Part shown: positions 8,571 to 19,476 of the stretch, in pieces
How the letters are laid out: each line of letters starts with the position of its first letter
How positions within the stretch are numbered: the stretch's first letter is position 1
NCBI GenBank assembly: GCA_018806915.1
Contig: JAGKQI010000081.1
Location: 744,001 to 808,000, forward strand
Reading direction: 5' to 3'
Source: Phytophthora colocasiae
Lineage: Eukaryota > Oomycota > Peronosporomycetes > Peronosporales > Peronosporaceae
DNA length: 64,000 nt
The notes under the pieces: generated by a model
Database searches by the model: none
The model's input: the letters and a program-made list of their open reading frames with translations, nothing else
What the model was told of the DNA's origin: nothing
Translations under genes and position numbers: made by a program

Positions 8571-10352
8571 ATGGCGGTGGATCTTGAGCTGCTGGCAGCG
8601 GAAGACGCCGATTTCCTGCAGGACGACGCGTCGACCACCGAAGCTCAAGCTTTGGGGGAACCTGACGACGCGATGATGGGCATCTGGGGAGATCTGGAGG
8701 CGCAGGGCGGAGGAGGAGCTCAAGCTGCTGCGGCCTGGTGGGATCTGACGCTAAATGAAGCTAAAGCAGCTAATAAGAAGCTTGACGGGGGTCTCGAGTC
8801 CGTTGAACTCCTGCTGGAGGAACACGAGGCGGCCCTTGCAGCCTTCGTGGAGCCCTCGCATCCCCGGGAAACTATCTCCCCTGTAGCTATTGAGGCCAAA
8901 CAGACCCGTACTAGTGCTATGTCTAGTGCTCTTGCTATTGCATCCAGACAAGTGGCAGTATCTGAAGATTCTCAGACGGAGACAGACGCAAAACCTGTCA
9001 AACGCGTAACAAGATCGACGCGGAATTTGAAGAATAAAGGAAACGAGTTAGTGGTAAAAGTTGAAGAAGATGTTGCTGTGAAAGCCAAGGGCGTCAAGGT
9101 GCAGCGAAAACGGAAACCTCCAGCGAAAGTAGCAGCAACAGCAAGCATGACTACTAAGGAAGACAAGAAGTGGACGCCGCTGGAAATTCGTAGGAAACGG
9201 AATCGGGAGTCGATGCAGCGTGCAAGACGTCGGCAACGAGATGATGTGGAACGGATGAAGTTGACGCTGCAGCAATTGGAAAAACACTATCAGGATCTGA
9301 ATGAGAAATCGATGGCGAAACGCCGTCGCGCGAGCAGCAGCAATAGCAATGGCGATTCGGATTCAATGGCGTTAGAGGCGAACTATTACGCATTGGCCGA
9401 CTTATCGCACACGTTGAAGGAGGAGAAGTTCTTGCTCGAGCAAATGCTGATGGAGAAGCAGAAAACGCACCGGAGATTTCAGCAAGTGATGGTAGATCGA
9501 AAACAAGAGCTCGAGCTGGAATGTCCTCTTACCACGGACGATTCGACGCTTTTTACGGACTATGAGTTCGTACCCATGACGGAGGACCAAGCCAATGAGC
9601 ATATACGCAACTGTTACCAGCAAATGAGGACGATGGAGGAGACTGAAAAGCCGCTTATGTCACACTTTGAAGTTCCGGACGGAGATAGCTCCGATGTGGA
9701 ATCACCAAGTTCTCCGTCAACGCCTGAACTGCCGCAGCAATCAAGAGAAAGAAAAGGTTGTGCGTTTCCGCCGTCGGCAACATTTGGCTGGGAGGTGAGG
9801 CACGAAACAAACCCGGATGGAGATTTCTACGTGAGTTTCTCCAAGTTTTTTGTCGGGATCACAGCACAGCAAGCCATGGTTAGCAGCTGGATAAGAGACT
9901 CTAAGCCTACATCAACCCCATTCCGACGCAAGTTGCGCTTTGAGGTACTTCAGGTTATCAACGACAGCACGTACATCGCAGGTACTGACATTGAACACCC
10001 TGTTCAACACGACAAGGTCATGCGTATGATTTTCCTCAACTTCCGTATGCAAACCGACAAAGGTTATGTAATCGGCCGCCACTCAATCAACCCCTCATCA
10101 CCAGAAGTGCGCGAGATGGCCGAGAGAGACTCGAATTTCGAGTATGTCGATAGCTCCAACTGGGTAGAATTTTCAGCCGGGCAAGACGAAAACACAGGCG
10201 AAGCTGGATGCCTTGTCAAGTTCATCGCACGCACAGAGTACAACACACAGGAGGACATGTACGTTCGTCTGGTGAACTCGATATCACGCACCATGATCTG
10301 GGAGCTCGCTGTCGTTCCTTCGTCTTCGCGCTCTCTTCTCCTCCCCTCCTGA
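8571..10352 (+). CDS. bZIP transcription factor with C-terminal START-like domain
   Basis: The uninterrupted 593-residue ORF encodes a predicted nuclear regulator. Residues about 205-250 form a bZIP basic region and heptad segment: RRKRNRESMQRARRRQRDD contains the diagnostic N-x7-R spacing, followed by leucine/methionine-spaced residues. Basic patches (VKRVTRSTR, VQRKRKPP) may act as nuclear signals. Residues about 403-587 (FGWEVRHETNPDGDFY... to ...SRTMIWELAVV) look like the START-related domain that oomycetes often attach to bZIP or M96 mating-specific-type proteins; that family placement is from memory of its style, not a search. The N-terminal 130 residues are acidic and may be an activation region. 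The start is the first ATG after a CT-rich leader. Confidence 0.75.
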   Translation: MAVDLELLAAEDADFLQDDASTTEAQALGEPDDAMMGIWGDLEAQGGGGAQAAAAWWDLTLNEAKAANKKLDGGLESVELLLEEHEAALAAFVEPSHPRETISPVAIEAKQTRTSAMSSALAIASRQVAVSEDSQTETDAKPVKRVTRSTRNLKNKGNELVVKVEEDVAVKAKGVKVQRKRKPPAKVAATASMTTKEDKKWTPLEIRRKRNRESMQRARRRQRDDVERMKLTLQQLEKHYQDLNEKSMAKRRRASSSNSNGDSDSMALEANYYALADLSHTLKEEKFLLEQMLMEKQKTHRRFQQVMVDRKQELELECPLTTDDSTLFTDYEFVPMTEDQANEHIRNCYQQMRTMEETEKPLMSHFEVPDGDSSDVESPSSPSTPELPQQSRERKGCAFPPSATFGWEVRHETNPDGDFYVSFSKFFVGITAQQAMVSSWIRDSKPTSTPFRRKLRFEVLQVINDSTYIAGTDIEHPVQHDKVMRMIFLNFRMQTDKGYVIGRHSINPSSPEVREMAERDSNFEYVDSSNWVEFSAGQDENTGEAGCLVKFIARTEYNTQEDMYVRLVNSISRTMIWELAVVPSSSRSLLLPS

Positions 10353-10569
10353 TAGCGGCTTCCATTTTTGCCTCGGCTGGTGCACCGACCAGCTACATGT
10401 ATGCTGCTCGCTGTATTTGCCCCCAGACAAGAAGTACGTATTAATTCATCAGTCGAGCCCCACGCAAGTGCAGCTGTGACGTTTTTGCATCTTGGTCTAG
10501 CGGAGTGATGTACTTGAAGTATTTTGTTTTGTCCTCCTCTCGGGAATACAGATCTGTTGTCAAAAGGAA
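10353..10569. promoter_or_regulatory. 3' region of the bZIP gene
   Basis: No coding sequence is visible between the bZIP stop and the Crinkler relic. It probably contains the transcript end; no clear AATAAA signal was seen. Confidence 0.25.
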
Positions 10570-11640
10570 ATGGTGAACCTCCTGTGTGCCATCGTTGGCA
10601 TGGAAGGACCCGAATGCTCTGTGCACTTCGACGAGACTAACGCAGTTGCTGGCCTGAAGCAGGTGATCAACATGGTGAATAAAAACAAGCTGAGTGAAGT
10701 ATAATAGATGCCAGCGACTTGCAGCTCTTCCCGGCGAAGGAGAAAGAGGGTGTGCGGCTATCAAAACTGTTCATATTGAAGATCTAACGACCTAACGCAT
10801 TCCGCTGGAGGACGCGCTGAAGACAATGGGCCCTCCATTGCTCCAGCCGATCTACGATTTAGTTGTCGCTCGTGGAGCCGCGACTGCCTCGACCCCCTGC
10901 CTGTACTGACGAGGGCTACACGGCAATTTGGAGGGAGAACCGTAACAGGCACCGTGTTGAGGAGGGAGATCTTCCTCCCGCTGGTGATCTATTCAAGTTT
11001 GTGGAACGTGAACTTCCGGTGAAGATCAGCATTGCTAGGGAACATCTGAAGGACTCGATGATGCTAGATGGGCTCCTGAAACCGAGTACAACGGAAAAGC
11101 GGCCAGACGCTCAGTTTTTCATCGGCTGTGTTCGTGTTTCGAGGTGTGGAAAAGAACCCTACTTTGGTGTAAGCTCACCAAGAATCTATGTGCCTTATTT
11201 GTTTGGATACACCACCGTTGGTTATCAACTCGCCCTGTATGCGATCACGCCCAAATTGGAGACCGTTGGTACCCATTGGATTGCCACTCCAACCTCGACA
11301 ACGTGGAGGGGAGACTTCGCACTGCTCTTAGCGAAGTTGAACATTGGTCAATTGCTGCGAAAATGTAGGCCAAAGAGCTGCTGTGATGACAATTCCAACA
11401 CACACTACACAGCGCCAAAAAGATCCGCCAGGGTGGTTGGAGCTCTGTTTTCTGCTTTCCCGCGTGGATTGAAAGATATCTGCAAGTCGTCTAGCTGATC
11501 AAGCTGTATCCGGAAGTCTTGGGTTGGCTCGAGTCTCACCTTGACACCATTCCCACGCTCCAACACCGGGAGTTGCATGTTCAGTACTGGATGCATCGTG
11601 GCATTCGATGTGTGTTGCGCCGTCTAGACAACTCGGACTT
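10570..11640 (+). pseudogene. Crinkler (CRN) effector-like pseudogene
   Basis: The ATG at 10570 begins MVNLLCAIVGMEGP, close to the MVKLxCAIVG opening of Crinkler host-translocated effectors. About 130 bp further on, DLQLFPAK in another phase corresponds to the LxLFLAK translocation motif, with a Pro in place of Leu. The first frame ends at tandem TAA/TAG near 10702, so the N-terminal domain is interrupted. An open stretch at 10863-11498 may be the remains of the variable C-terminal domain, and eroded sequence continues to about 11640. No HVLVVVP-type boundary motif is preserved. CRN genes are common in Phytophthora next to repeats, and many are pseudogenes. Confidence 0.55.
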
Positions 11641-12046
11641 GTAGTTTCTGGTTGGCTTTATGGACACTGCACAGGACGCACCCAGCGGGCACCACTTGAG
11701 TCATGACGACCACGCTCCAGACATATTCAGCGAACCACAGCACATGACAGCGGTTGTTGACATTCAGTCGGTTTGGCTATTTGATTGAGAAGAATGCGGT
11801 CGGCTGGTATGACGAAGAAGCTCCTTCACAAAGGTCCACCCGTCACAGCGAGCCACTGATGAAGAACGAAAAAAACTTTTAATACAATTCGGATGTAGAA
11901 CTGTTCTACAATTTCAGTTCCAAGGATGGAGGGTACTTTGCGTCATCCGAGGACATGCAGTACCACTGATAGTGCAAGTCACATTCCCAAAGCACGGCTG
12001 ATCATTCATCACGTCATTCGCGAAAACCCTCGGAAGTGCACAAGCC
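11641..12046. other. Spacer before the first hydrolase gene
   Basis: It contains short open fragments that may still belong to the eroded effector gene, then the presumed promoter and leader of the hydrolase. Nothing specific is recognised. Confidence 0.3.
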
Positions 12047-13491
12047 ATGGGGAACATCTTTACCCGCGTGCTGACTCAACAACGTCGTGTCCGCTTGGTG
12101 CTCGCTGTCGTTCTCCTGTACCTGGCCAAGAAGTTGTTGGGGCCCACCCTAATGCCGATATTGTTGCGCTGGCATTTCGCTCGTACAGCGGAGACGCCGC
12201 GATTGATCTACCGCAAGACGCCTATCAACAAGAAGCTGCTGTCGCACTGCGTTACTTTGAGTAAGTTGTCTATTGCGTTGCATACTGCTACCACATCTAA
12301 CAGTGTCGATATGCATTGATACAGCGCAAACCAAATACCATCCGTCGTGGCGTTTGTTCAATGGACACCTCCAGACTATTAAGTTCGCAAATGATGAGCG
12401 TGGACCTCAGGTTAACTACAAACGCCAGCTCCTGGATATGCCTGACGGGGGTGTTGTGTCGTTGGACTGGGTACTACTTCCTGGAAAATCTTCCTCGAGA
12501 ACGGGAAATGAGGGAATGGATTCGTCCTGGATAGAAGGTGTGGATTCAACGCGACGTACGGTGTTACTGCTGCCGGGACTCACAGGAGGTAGCCCAGCGA
12601 ATTACATTCGCTATACTGTTGCCCAGTTGCACAAAACTGGCTGGCAGTGTGTGGTCCTTAATGCTCGTGGATGTGCCAACACTCCCCTAAGGACTGCCCA
12701 GCTTTATTGCACAGCCTACACGGAGGATCTTCGCTTCGTGTTGCAGCAATTGGCCAAGACATACGACTTCAGACGAGAAGCTTTTGTGGGTGTGGGGTTC
12801 TCCATGGGCTCGAACGTGCTGGTCAAATATCTCGGTGAGGAAGGTGATCGAACGCCATTGACGGGAGCTGTATCAGTTGGAAACCCCTTCAATTTAACTA
12901 AAGTGTCGGAGAACTTGTCGGGGACATTGTTGAACCGACTAACCTACGACAAGGCTTTGAATCGCAACATGAAGGCCCTCTTCTTCGAAAAGGTAAAGTG
13001 GATACTTCTCTTACAAGAACTGTAAACTATTCACCTTCTTGTCTGATATGCAGAGCAACGCTGCCGAGAAGTTTGAGGGTTACCCAGGACTCGACATGGA
13101 CGCTGTTAGGGCTTCTCGAACAGTGCGCGAATTCGACGACACACTCACAAGTGTGCTGTTCAACTATAAGAATGCTGATGCTTTTTATGAAGACGCGTCT
13201 TCCGACAAGAAGCTTCGCGCTGTCAAAGTGCCGCTGTTGTGTATCAACGCTGAAGACGACCCTATCAGTGTTCGAACGGCGCTGCCGTCTCGTGCTTTGG
13301 TGGAGTCCTGCCCGAATGTGATTTTGTGCTTGACTAAGGCGGGTGGTCACTTGGCCTACTATGAGAGTTCTTTGCGTGAAGAGCAAGGGAAAATTACGAA
13401 AAGGAAAACACCAACGATGTGGACAGCTAAACCTATTGCTGAGTTTGCGGAGGCAGTGCGTCTAAGCAAAATCGAGGCTCAGGGAGTCTAA
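12047..13491 (+). CDS. Alpha/beta hydrolase, ABHD1/3 (YheT-like) family, three exons
   Basis: The spliced product is 439 residues: exons 12047-12260, 12325-12992 and 13054-13491, with introns of 64 and 61 bp that have GTAAGT/GTAAAG donors and CAG acceptors. The exon joins are supported by alignment to the intronless paralogue at 20789-22060. An N-terminal hydrophobic segment (about residues 17-40) suggests a membrane anchor. Catalytic features are the oxyanion-loop motif LLPGLTGGSPANYIR, nucleophile elbow GVGFSMGSN, the acid in NAEDDPIS and the His in KAGGHLAYYE. Family members act on lipids or esters; the substrate here is unknown. The gene converges on the actin gene, with 152 bp between stop codons. 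Confidence 0.85.
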
Positions 13492-13643
13492 TTGAGGTGA
13501 TTGTCAACCAAAACTGGGATGCATTCAATCGTTGGTAAATAAAAACTCATGAGCTCGAGAGATTTACACTTCGACACCGAAGCACTTGAGCCTCAAAGTG
13601 TCAAAGTTAACCTCTTTACCGTTGCTTCGGACGAAACTTGAGC

Positions 13644-14771
13644 TTAGAAGCACTTGCGGTGAACAATCGACGGTCCCGACTCATCATATTCTGCCTTTGA
13701 GATCCACATGTGTTGGAACGTGGCAAGTGAGGCCAGAATCGAGCCTCCAATCCAGACCGAGTACTTGCGCTCCGGTGGCGTAATGATCTTCACTTTCATC
13801 GCAGCTGGAGCTAACTTGGCCATCTCCTTAGTCATACGATCCCCAATTCCTGGAAACATGGTCGATCCACCCGAGAGCACCACATTGCTGTAAAGATCTC
13901 GACGGATGTCGACATCACACTTCATGATCGTTTGGAAAGCACATTCGTGGACTCCAGAACACTCGCGACCAATCATGGACGGCTTGAAGAGAACCTCTGG
14001 GGTTCGGAAGCGCTCGTTCCCGATCACAATGACATTCCCGTCTGGTAGTTCGTACGTCTTGTCAAGCACCGAAGACTGTGTGGCTCTCTTCATTTCTTCT
14101 TCAAAGTCCATAGCCACATACGTCAACTTCTCCTTGATGTCCCGAACAATTTCTCGCTCTGCTGTGGTCGTGAACGAGTACCCACGCTCTGTTAAAATCT
14201 TCATCATGTAGTCAGTCAAGTCTCTTCCAGCCAGATCCAACCGCACAATAGCGTGAGGCAGTGCGTATCCCTCGTAAATGGGCACCGTGTGCGAGACTCC
14301 ATCCCCCGAGTCAAGCACACAACCGGTAGTTCGTCCAGAAGCATACAGCGACAACACAGCTTGGATGTTCACGTACATCGCCGGCACGTTAAATGTCTCG
14401 AACATGATCTGCGTCATTCGTTCGCGGTTGGCCTTGGGGTTGAGTGGAGCCTCCGTTAGCAGCACCGGATGCTCCTCGGGAGCTACTCGCAGCTCGTTGT
14501 AGAACGTGTGACTCCAGATCTTCTCCATGTCGTCCCAATTCGTGACGATCCCATGCTCAATAGGATATCTCAACGTCAAGACACCACGTTTCGCTTGAGC
14601 TTCGTCTCCAATGTAGGCATCTTTCTGGTTCATCCCCACCATGATACCCAAATGCTTGGGCATCCCCACTATGGACGGATACACAGCTCGAGGCGCATCA
14701 TCCCCCGCGAATCCAGCCTTACACATACCAGAGCCATTGTCAATCACCACAGCTTGAATATCCTCGTCCAT
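13644..14771 (-). CDS. Actin
   Basis: This conventional actin is 375 residues from the MDEDIQ start, exactly the canonical length. An in-frame ATG at 14822 would add a 17-residue hydrophobic extension and is rejected. Visible hallmarks are the phosphate loop [19 protein letters not shown], the [13 protein letters not shown] block, the second loop [20 protein letters not shown] and the C-terminus SIVHRKCF. It is intronless. Substitutions at normally near-invariant sites ([33 protein letters not shown] for the usual PSTMK) suggest a diverged second isoform rather than the major actin. It is divergently arranged with the membrane-protein gene at 14941. Confidence 0.95.
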
Positions 14772-14940
14772 GATTGTTCTTACAGGCAAATTGAAGAATG
14801 ACAATTTCAGTAGCAACTTCAACTAACGGTCGCACATCAAAGTTGCCTTTATGTGTGCCACACTATCGGACGGTTAGATTCTCAATGCCACACTATCGAA
14901 CGGTTAGATTATCAAATAACGGTTAGAAATCGAAATCACC
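14772..14940. promoter_or_regulatory. Bidirectional promoter with 30-bp tandem repeat and ACGGTTAGA boxes
   Basis: The 169 bp between the divergent actin and membrane-protein starts contain two consecutive 30-bp units (14856-14885 and 14886-14915) that differ at two positions. Each unit carries TGCCACACTATCG and ACGGTTAGATT. A further TAACGGTTAGAAA follows, and a TAACGG lies at 14824. TAACGG is a Myb-type core, so a Myb regulator is a reasonable inference. No TATA box is evident. Confidence 0.55.
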
Positions 14941-15916
14941 ATGTTAGGGGGAAGGCCGACGGCGCCCAAGAAGCTCTCGGCGACGCAGCAGGCGGTGCTT
15001 ACGCTACACAAGATCAATGCACGCAGTTTATTCCTGGGAGTGAACGCACTACTGCTGCTTGTGGTGTTCTATACGTCGCGTCGTTTCCCGCACAAGTTCG
15101 TGCGTGTTCAGGGCGAGTACGTGGCAGTTAAGCTTTGATTTGTAACATTCTTGAGCTGATGCTAACGTTATATACTCTTTCTTGACTAGTTGTGACTCGA
15201 ATTGGCTGCATGTGGACGCTAAAGAAGGTGACGAGACAATCTGCTGCAATAATGAAGTCGGAGGATACGAAGACGCACCCTGTTACACCGCAATGGATCT
15301 CATGCCGGTGCTGGGCTCCCTCAGAGGAGCTTGGTCCATCCCTTTGTCGGCTCTGGTCTTCAACTACGGCTCTATGATGCTGGGACCAAATGTGACGATG
15401 CCTCGTGTTCGCGTGTACGTGCGACGTGGTCTGCTGTATGTGGCTGTGATGGCGTTGCGCACGGTGGTGCTCTACATGGGCCTCGGACTAGTGGAGAAGC
15501 GGCTGATGCACCTCCTCTCGGGCCATTCCGACGAGTCCTGTTGGTATGCTGACTTACGTCGTGGCAAGCGATGCCCTGCTGACTTTGACCATTCCGACCA
15601 CATCGTGTTGCTGGTTAGCCACTACCTAGCGATTCCGTTGTTCGAGTGGTTTGCCGTGAACGTCGAAAGCACTGGACCGAGTCTGAAGCGGACGTTCTTG
15701 CGTGGATGGATCATCATCATTGGTGCAGTGGCGACGTATCTGCTTTTCTTCACGGCGTCGTACTTCCACACGACTATGGAGAACCTTGTGGGGTTGGTCA
15801 TTGCCCAGGGCTGTGTGATGGCTCCATTGATGCTGCTGACTCAGGATTATTTCACGTCGTATAAGTGGCTGCGTCTCAGCAACTTTGTACTCCCGCATGA
15901 AGACAAGAGGGAATAA
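14941..15916 (+). CDS. Multipass membrane protein, unknown function, two exons
   Basis: Exon 1 (14941-15116) and exon 2 (15190-15916) are joined across a 73-bp intron with a GTACGT donor and TTGACTAG acceptor, giving 300 residues. The junction codon is rebuilt as GAT in VQGDCDSNW. About five hydrophobic helices are visible: SLFLGVNALLLLVVFY, LLYVAVMALRTVVLYMGLGLV, IVLLVSHYLAIPLFEWFAV, GWIIIIGAVATYLLFFTA and LVGLVIAQGCVMAPLMLL. A Cys-rich loop (residues about 60-85) after the first helix probably faces the lumen or outside. I do not recognise the family. It shares a compact promoter with actin. Confidence 0.75.
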
Positions 15917-16013
15917 AGCTGGCAAATGTTGGTTATTGTTGAGGATCAATATGCGGTAGATTGTGATAAACGCCTCTGTATTCAACAAATATGCTGTTGA
16001 TACGTCAGTCGTC

Positions 16014-16775
16014 CTACACTACCATCATTACCCCAGCAGCCACACAGATTACGATCACCAGCACCTGACGTGCCGTCAGCGCCAACAGCGATGGAGCTAC
16101 ACTTTTGGACGATTCCGAATCATGTCCACGACGGCCAGATTTCTTTTTCTTCTTCTTGCCGTGCTTCTGGATCTCCAGGTCTTTCTTGCTTGCCACGCAC
16201 TTGTAGGTTTCATCTTTGTCATCTAGTGCACAAAACGAATCGTTCGCCAGGACATGGCCCTTTGAAGAACAGGGTTGAGCTCCTGTAATGGGGCATGCAC
16301 CACTCTCGCCGAGATCAACATTCCCGCACTTGCTGCTGAGTGACGCGTTAGGGTCGAGACAATAGTCCGAAGCCCCCATCAACGACACTCGACGGACCGA
16401 TCGGCAGTCGCACCCGTACTCCAAGCTGGAACTGCTCGATCCAGAGCCCATACTCCAACTGCCACTTCCATTGTCGCCCCCACTACTTTCACTGGCAGAA
16501 TTCTCCGTCCTCCCACTGCTAGAGCCGCTATCATCACCAGGATTACCATCAACACTAGAGGAGGAAGCTTTCGAGGTTTGTAGCGATCCGGATAAAGAGG
16601 AACCCGTCGAATTTGTGGACCTCATGGATTGTGACGGAGACCGAGTCGCCATCACTGGCATTGCCTGAGGATTTCCGAAGAATGTCGGGCCAGCAGCAAA
16701 TTGACTTGAAACCTTGTCCACAGATGTCGTCACTGCTAGCAGTATACCAATTAGCAGCGTAAGTTGTCGACACAT
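16014..16775 (-). CDS. Secreted Ser-rich, Cys-patterned protein, probably GPI- or membrane-anchored
   Basis: The 253-residue product begins with a signal peptide (MCRQLTLLIGILLAVTTSVD). Residues about 40-115 are a Ser/Gly/Asn linker typical of O-glycosylated stalks. An eight-cysteine domain follows (GCDCRS to ETYKC, about residues 120-192). Next comes a basic patch (KHGKKKKKKSGRRGH) and a C-terminal hydrophobic tail (ARQVLVIVICVAAGVMMVV) that reaches the last residue. That architecture fits a cell-surface protein with a GPI signal or single membrane anchor. The family was not recognised. The gene lies tail-to-tail with the membrane-protein gene, about 95 bp apart. Confidence 0.7.
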   Translation of the reverse strand: MCRQLTLLIGILLAVTTSVDKVSSQFAAGPTFFGNPQAMPVMATRSPSQSMRSTNSTGSSLSGSLQTSKASSSSVDGNPGDDSGSSSGRTENSASESSGGDNGSGSWSMGSGSSSSSLEYGCDCRSVRRVSLMGASDYCLDPNASLSSKCGNVDLGESGACPITGAQPCSSKGHVLANDSFCALDDKDETYKCVASKKDLEIQKHGKKKKKKSGRRGHDSESSKSVAPSLLALTARQVLVIVICVAAGVMMVV

Positions 16776-17062
16776 CTTGTGTTACGATGACGCTGAAAAA
16801 TTCAATATGAAGCGAGGAAATGTAGTTTCCCTGAACAAGCAGTATCACCTCCTATCAATCCTATTCACGAATCTTCTCCATCATTTAAGACGAAAACCGA
16901 CAAGCAGGTTTCCTTGCAAAATGTCAGCAAACGGCTCACTTCAACTTGCGGTGTGGTGCACTTCATATATATCCATGTGACGCGAAGGTCGTACAAACTA
17001 GTTTTGTGCATCAACAGTCCAAGTGGTCAGCTTTCACTTGATTTTCGTAAGACGTTGAACCT

Positions 17063-19476
17063 ATGACACTGAAGCGCGGGACCTTGTCACTCTTGTTTCC
17101 CCCATACTCATTTCAAGTGATTTTCCATCAGCTGTTTAGCCGTCGTGCTCTGGTCCTTTTCTTAGTGCTGACCAGAAGGCGGCGAAGGTGGAGAGGAAGC
17201 ACACGCAAATCTTTCCTCCCGTTAGACTCCAGCGCATACGAAAAGCTCAACATGGTATGCAGGATGGCTACATCTCACTCTCTCTCTCTTCTAATTAACC
17301 CTTACTGACTCACTATTCTCTCTACTTACAGCACCCGCGGGACGACGAACGAGGCAAAATGGAGGCGCTACTACACCAAATTGTACTGGAAGAACAGCAG
17401 AAAATGGTCCAATTGGGCTTCGTGGAGACCTGCATCCCATCACCCGACAGCCCTGCACGCTGTAGCGTATTCATGAGTGCGAACTGGCACATCTGCCGTC
17501 GTTTGTTACTCGTTATTGTGAGTGGCAACGGTATTCAACCTGGAATTTGGAGTCGTTCGCTGGTTTTGGAAGCTACAGAGAACCCGAATCAATACCGGTC
17601 AGGCTCGATGCTTCCTTACCTACATACGGCACTGTCCAAGGGCTATGGCGTGGTGGTGATGAACCCTAGCACCAATACAGTCAGTGTTGGAAGTGAGAAG
17701 ATTCCTATCCCGTACTCAAGCACTCCAGAACTACATGTTCGATACGTGTGGGAGACTTATGGCGTTCGAGCTTCATGCTCTCAAGTCTACATTGCAGCGT
17801 ATGGACGAGGAGGGTCTTTGACTAAACACTTGGTCTGCACGCAACCACTATTGAGGGCGAAACTCGCTGCCATTGCGTTTATTGAATCTAGCCACCGAAT
17901 TGAAGCGGATGATACTCAGGAGGTCAGAGGCCTTTTAGGCACGAGAGCAATCAATTGGCAACGATCGAAGGAGAGTCCAGGAACGCAGTTGCAGGACTGC
18001 ACGCAGCTGGGATGTCTAAGCTTGTCCGCGGGAGAACCGACGTCCCCAGTGGAGCAGAAGTCGTCCAATACGGCGTGGACGATCGCTGCGAGTATGGACA
18101 CCGTCTTTGCGTTTTTCGACAGTGCGAGGGGCTCGATGCCGGACGAACCGGCGGAGGATGAACTGATGGATGAAATGAGTCGACTTTCCCAGTACGCCTA
18201 CGCTGGAGCTGCAGCGATGTCGTCTGTGCCGCATCAACGGGAGCACATGGAGGACGCTGAATTTCACATTGAAGAGGACTCGACCAATGTGGGCAATCAC
18301 CTTGGAAGTCGCACCAACAGCGCGCGTAGTTCCCGCCGTAGTATGGTGATCTCGACGTCCATGAGCGTGAACGACTTCGATCTGCTGTCTGTGGTCGGTA
18401 AAGGCGCGTACGGCAAGGTGTTTCTGGCGAAGAAGAAGCACGGAAAGAATGCTGGTCGCGTGTACGCGATGAAAGTGCTGCGCAAGCAGGACGTCTTCAA
18501 GAAGAAGCAGGTGGAGCACACTAAGTCGGAGCAGCGGATTCTGAAGCACGTGGAGCACCCGTTTGTTGTGAGACTGCGCTATGCGTTCCAGAACCACCAG
18601 AAACTGTACCTGGTAATGGACTATTATTCTGGAGGCTCGCTGTTTGTGCACTTGCGGAAAGAGAAGCGCTTCACGGAGCAGCGAGCTTGCTTCTACGCGG
18701 CAGAGCTAGTGCTGTCGTTGGCGCACTTGCACAACATGCACATTATGTATCGCGATCTGAAACTGGAAAACATTCTCATGGATAGCGAAGGACACGTTGC
18801 TATCACTGACTTCGGCTTGTCAAAGGAGGACGACGAAGGTTCCACTTTTGTTGGCACCCCTGAGTACTTGGCACCGGAATTACTTTGCAGTCAACGGACA
18901 GCTACTTCGTACGGCAACACGGTTGACTGGTGGAGCTTTGGTGTGCTAGTATACGAGATGATCCAGGGGCACACGCCGTTTTGGGACAAGAACCGCCGTC
19001 AAATGTTCCAGAACATCTTGAGCAAGGAGCCGATTTACCCTCCTGAACATTTCTCGCCCACTTCTACAGATTTCCTGCAACGGTTGCTAGTTAAGAACCC
19101 GCGACAACGAATTGGATGTGGTACTGATGGCCCGCTGGAAATCATGGGGCACCCGTGGTTTGAGGGCGTGGATTGGGACGCACTTCTGAATCGACGAATG
19201 GAACCACCATTTAAGCCAGTGACGAAAGATATTCACGGTAGCCGAGCACGAACGAGCAGCGCAGCACTGAATGCGAACTTGCAGTATGTCCCGAACATTT
19301 TCAAGCAGCAGGAAGTAGCGGATTCCCCTGTGGTGAGTGTGCTAGGCTCGTCAACTGGATCGGGGATTATGGCGATGCACTTCGACGACTTCAGCTACAT
19401 GGGAAGCGACATCATCGGCTCTCGCCGTACGTCAGTATTCCGTGACAGTGATATCAAGATGGAGTTGGGGGAGTAG
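17063..19476 (+). CDS. Arb2/FAM172-like domain fused to an AGC protein kinase
   Basis: The main exon 17332-19476 is preceded by a 77-bp intron (17255-17331; GTATGC donor, CTTACAG acceptor) and an exon ending at 17254. The true ATG could be 17063, 17252 or 17359. Numbering from 17359 (705 residues), residues 48-255 follow the Arb2/FAM172 pattern: LLLVIVSGNGIQPGIWSRSL, GYGVVVMNPS, RYVWETYG, SLSAGEP. The family's AHSYGG motif is AYGRGG, so its Ser is absent. Residues 337-602 are an AGC kinase with GKGAYGKV, AMKVLRK, MYRDLKLEN, DFG and TPEYLAPE. The hydrophobic motif FDDFSY lies near 673. All catalytic residues are present. The two domains share one unbroken frame. Its role is unknown; regulation through activation-loop and hydrophobic-motif phosphorylation is the family norm. 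Confidence 0.85.

Noticed and set aside
9048..9623. Minus-strand open stretches in the bZIP gene
   Set aside because: Shadows of the bZIP coding sequence with no domain or start context.
14772..14822. Seventeen-residue N-terminal extension of actin
   Set aside because: Conventional actin is 375 residues from MDEDIQ; the extension is hydrophobic, unlike any actin, and lies in the presumed leader.
18016..18651. Minus-strand 211-codon open stretch across the kinase gene
   Set aside because: It overlaps the catalytic kinase coding sequence on the opposite strand and is explained by its GC-rich third positions.
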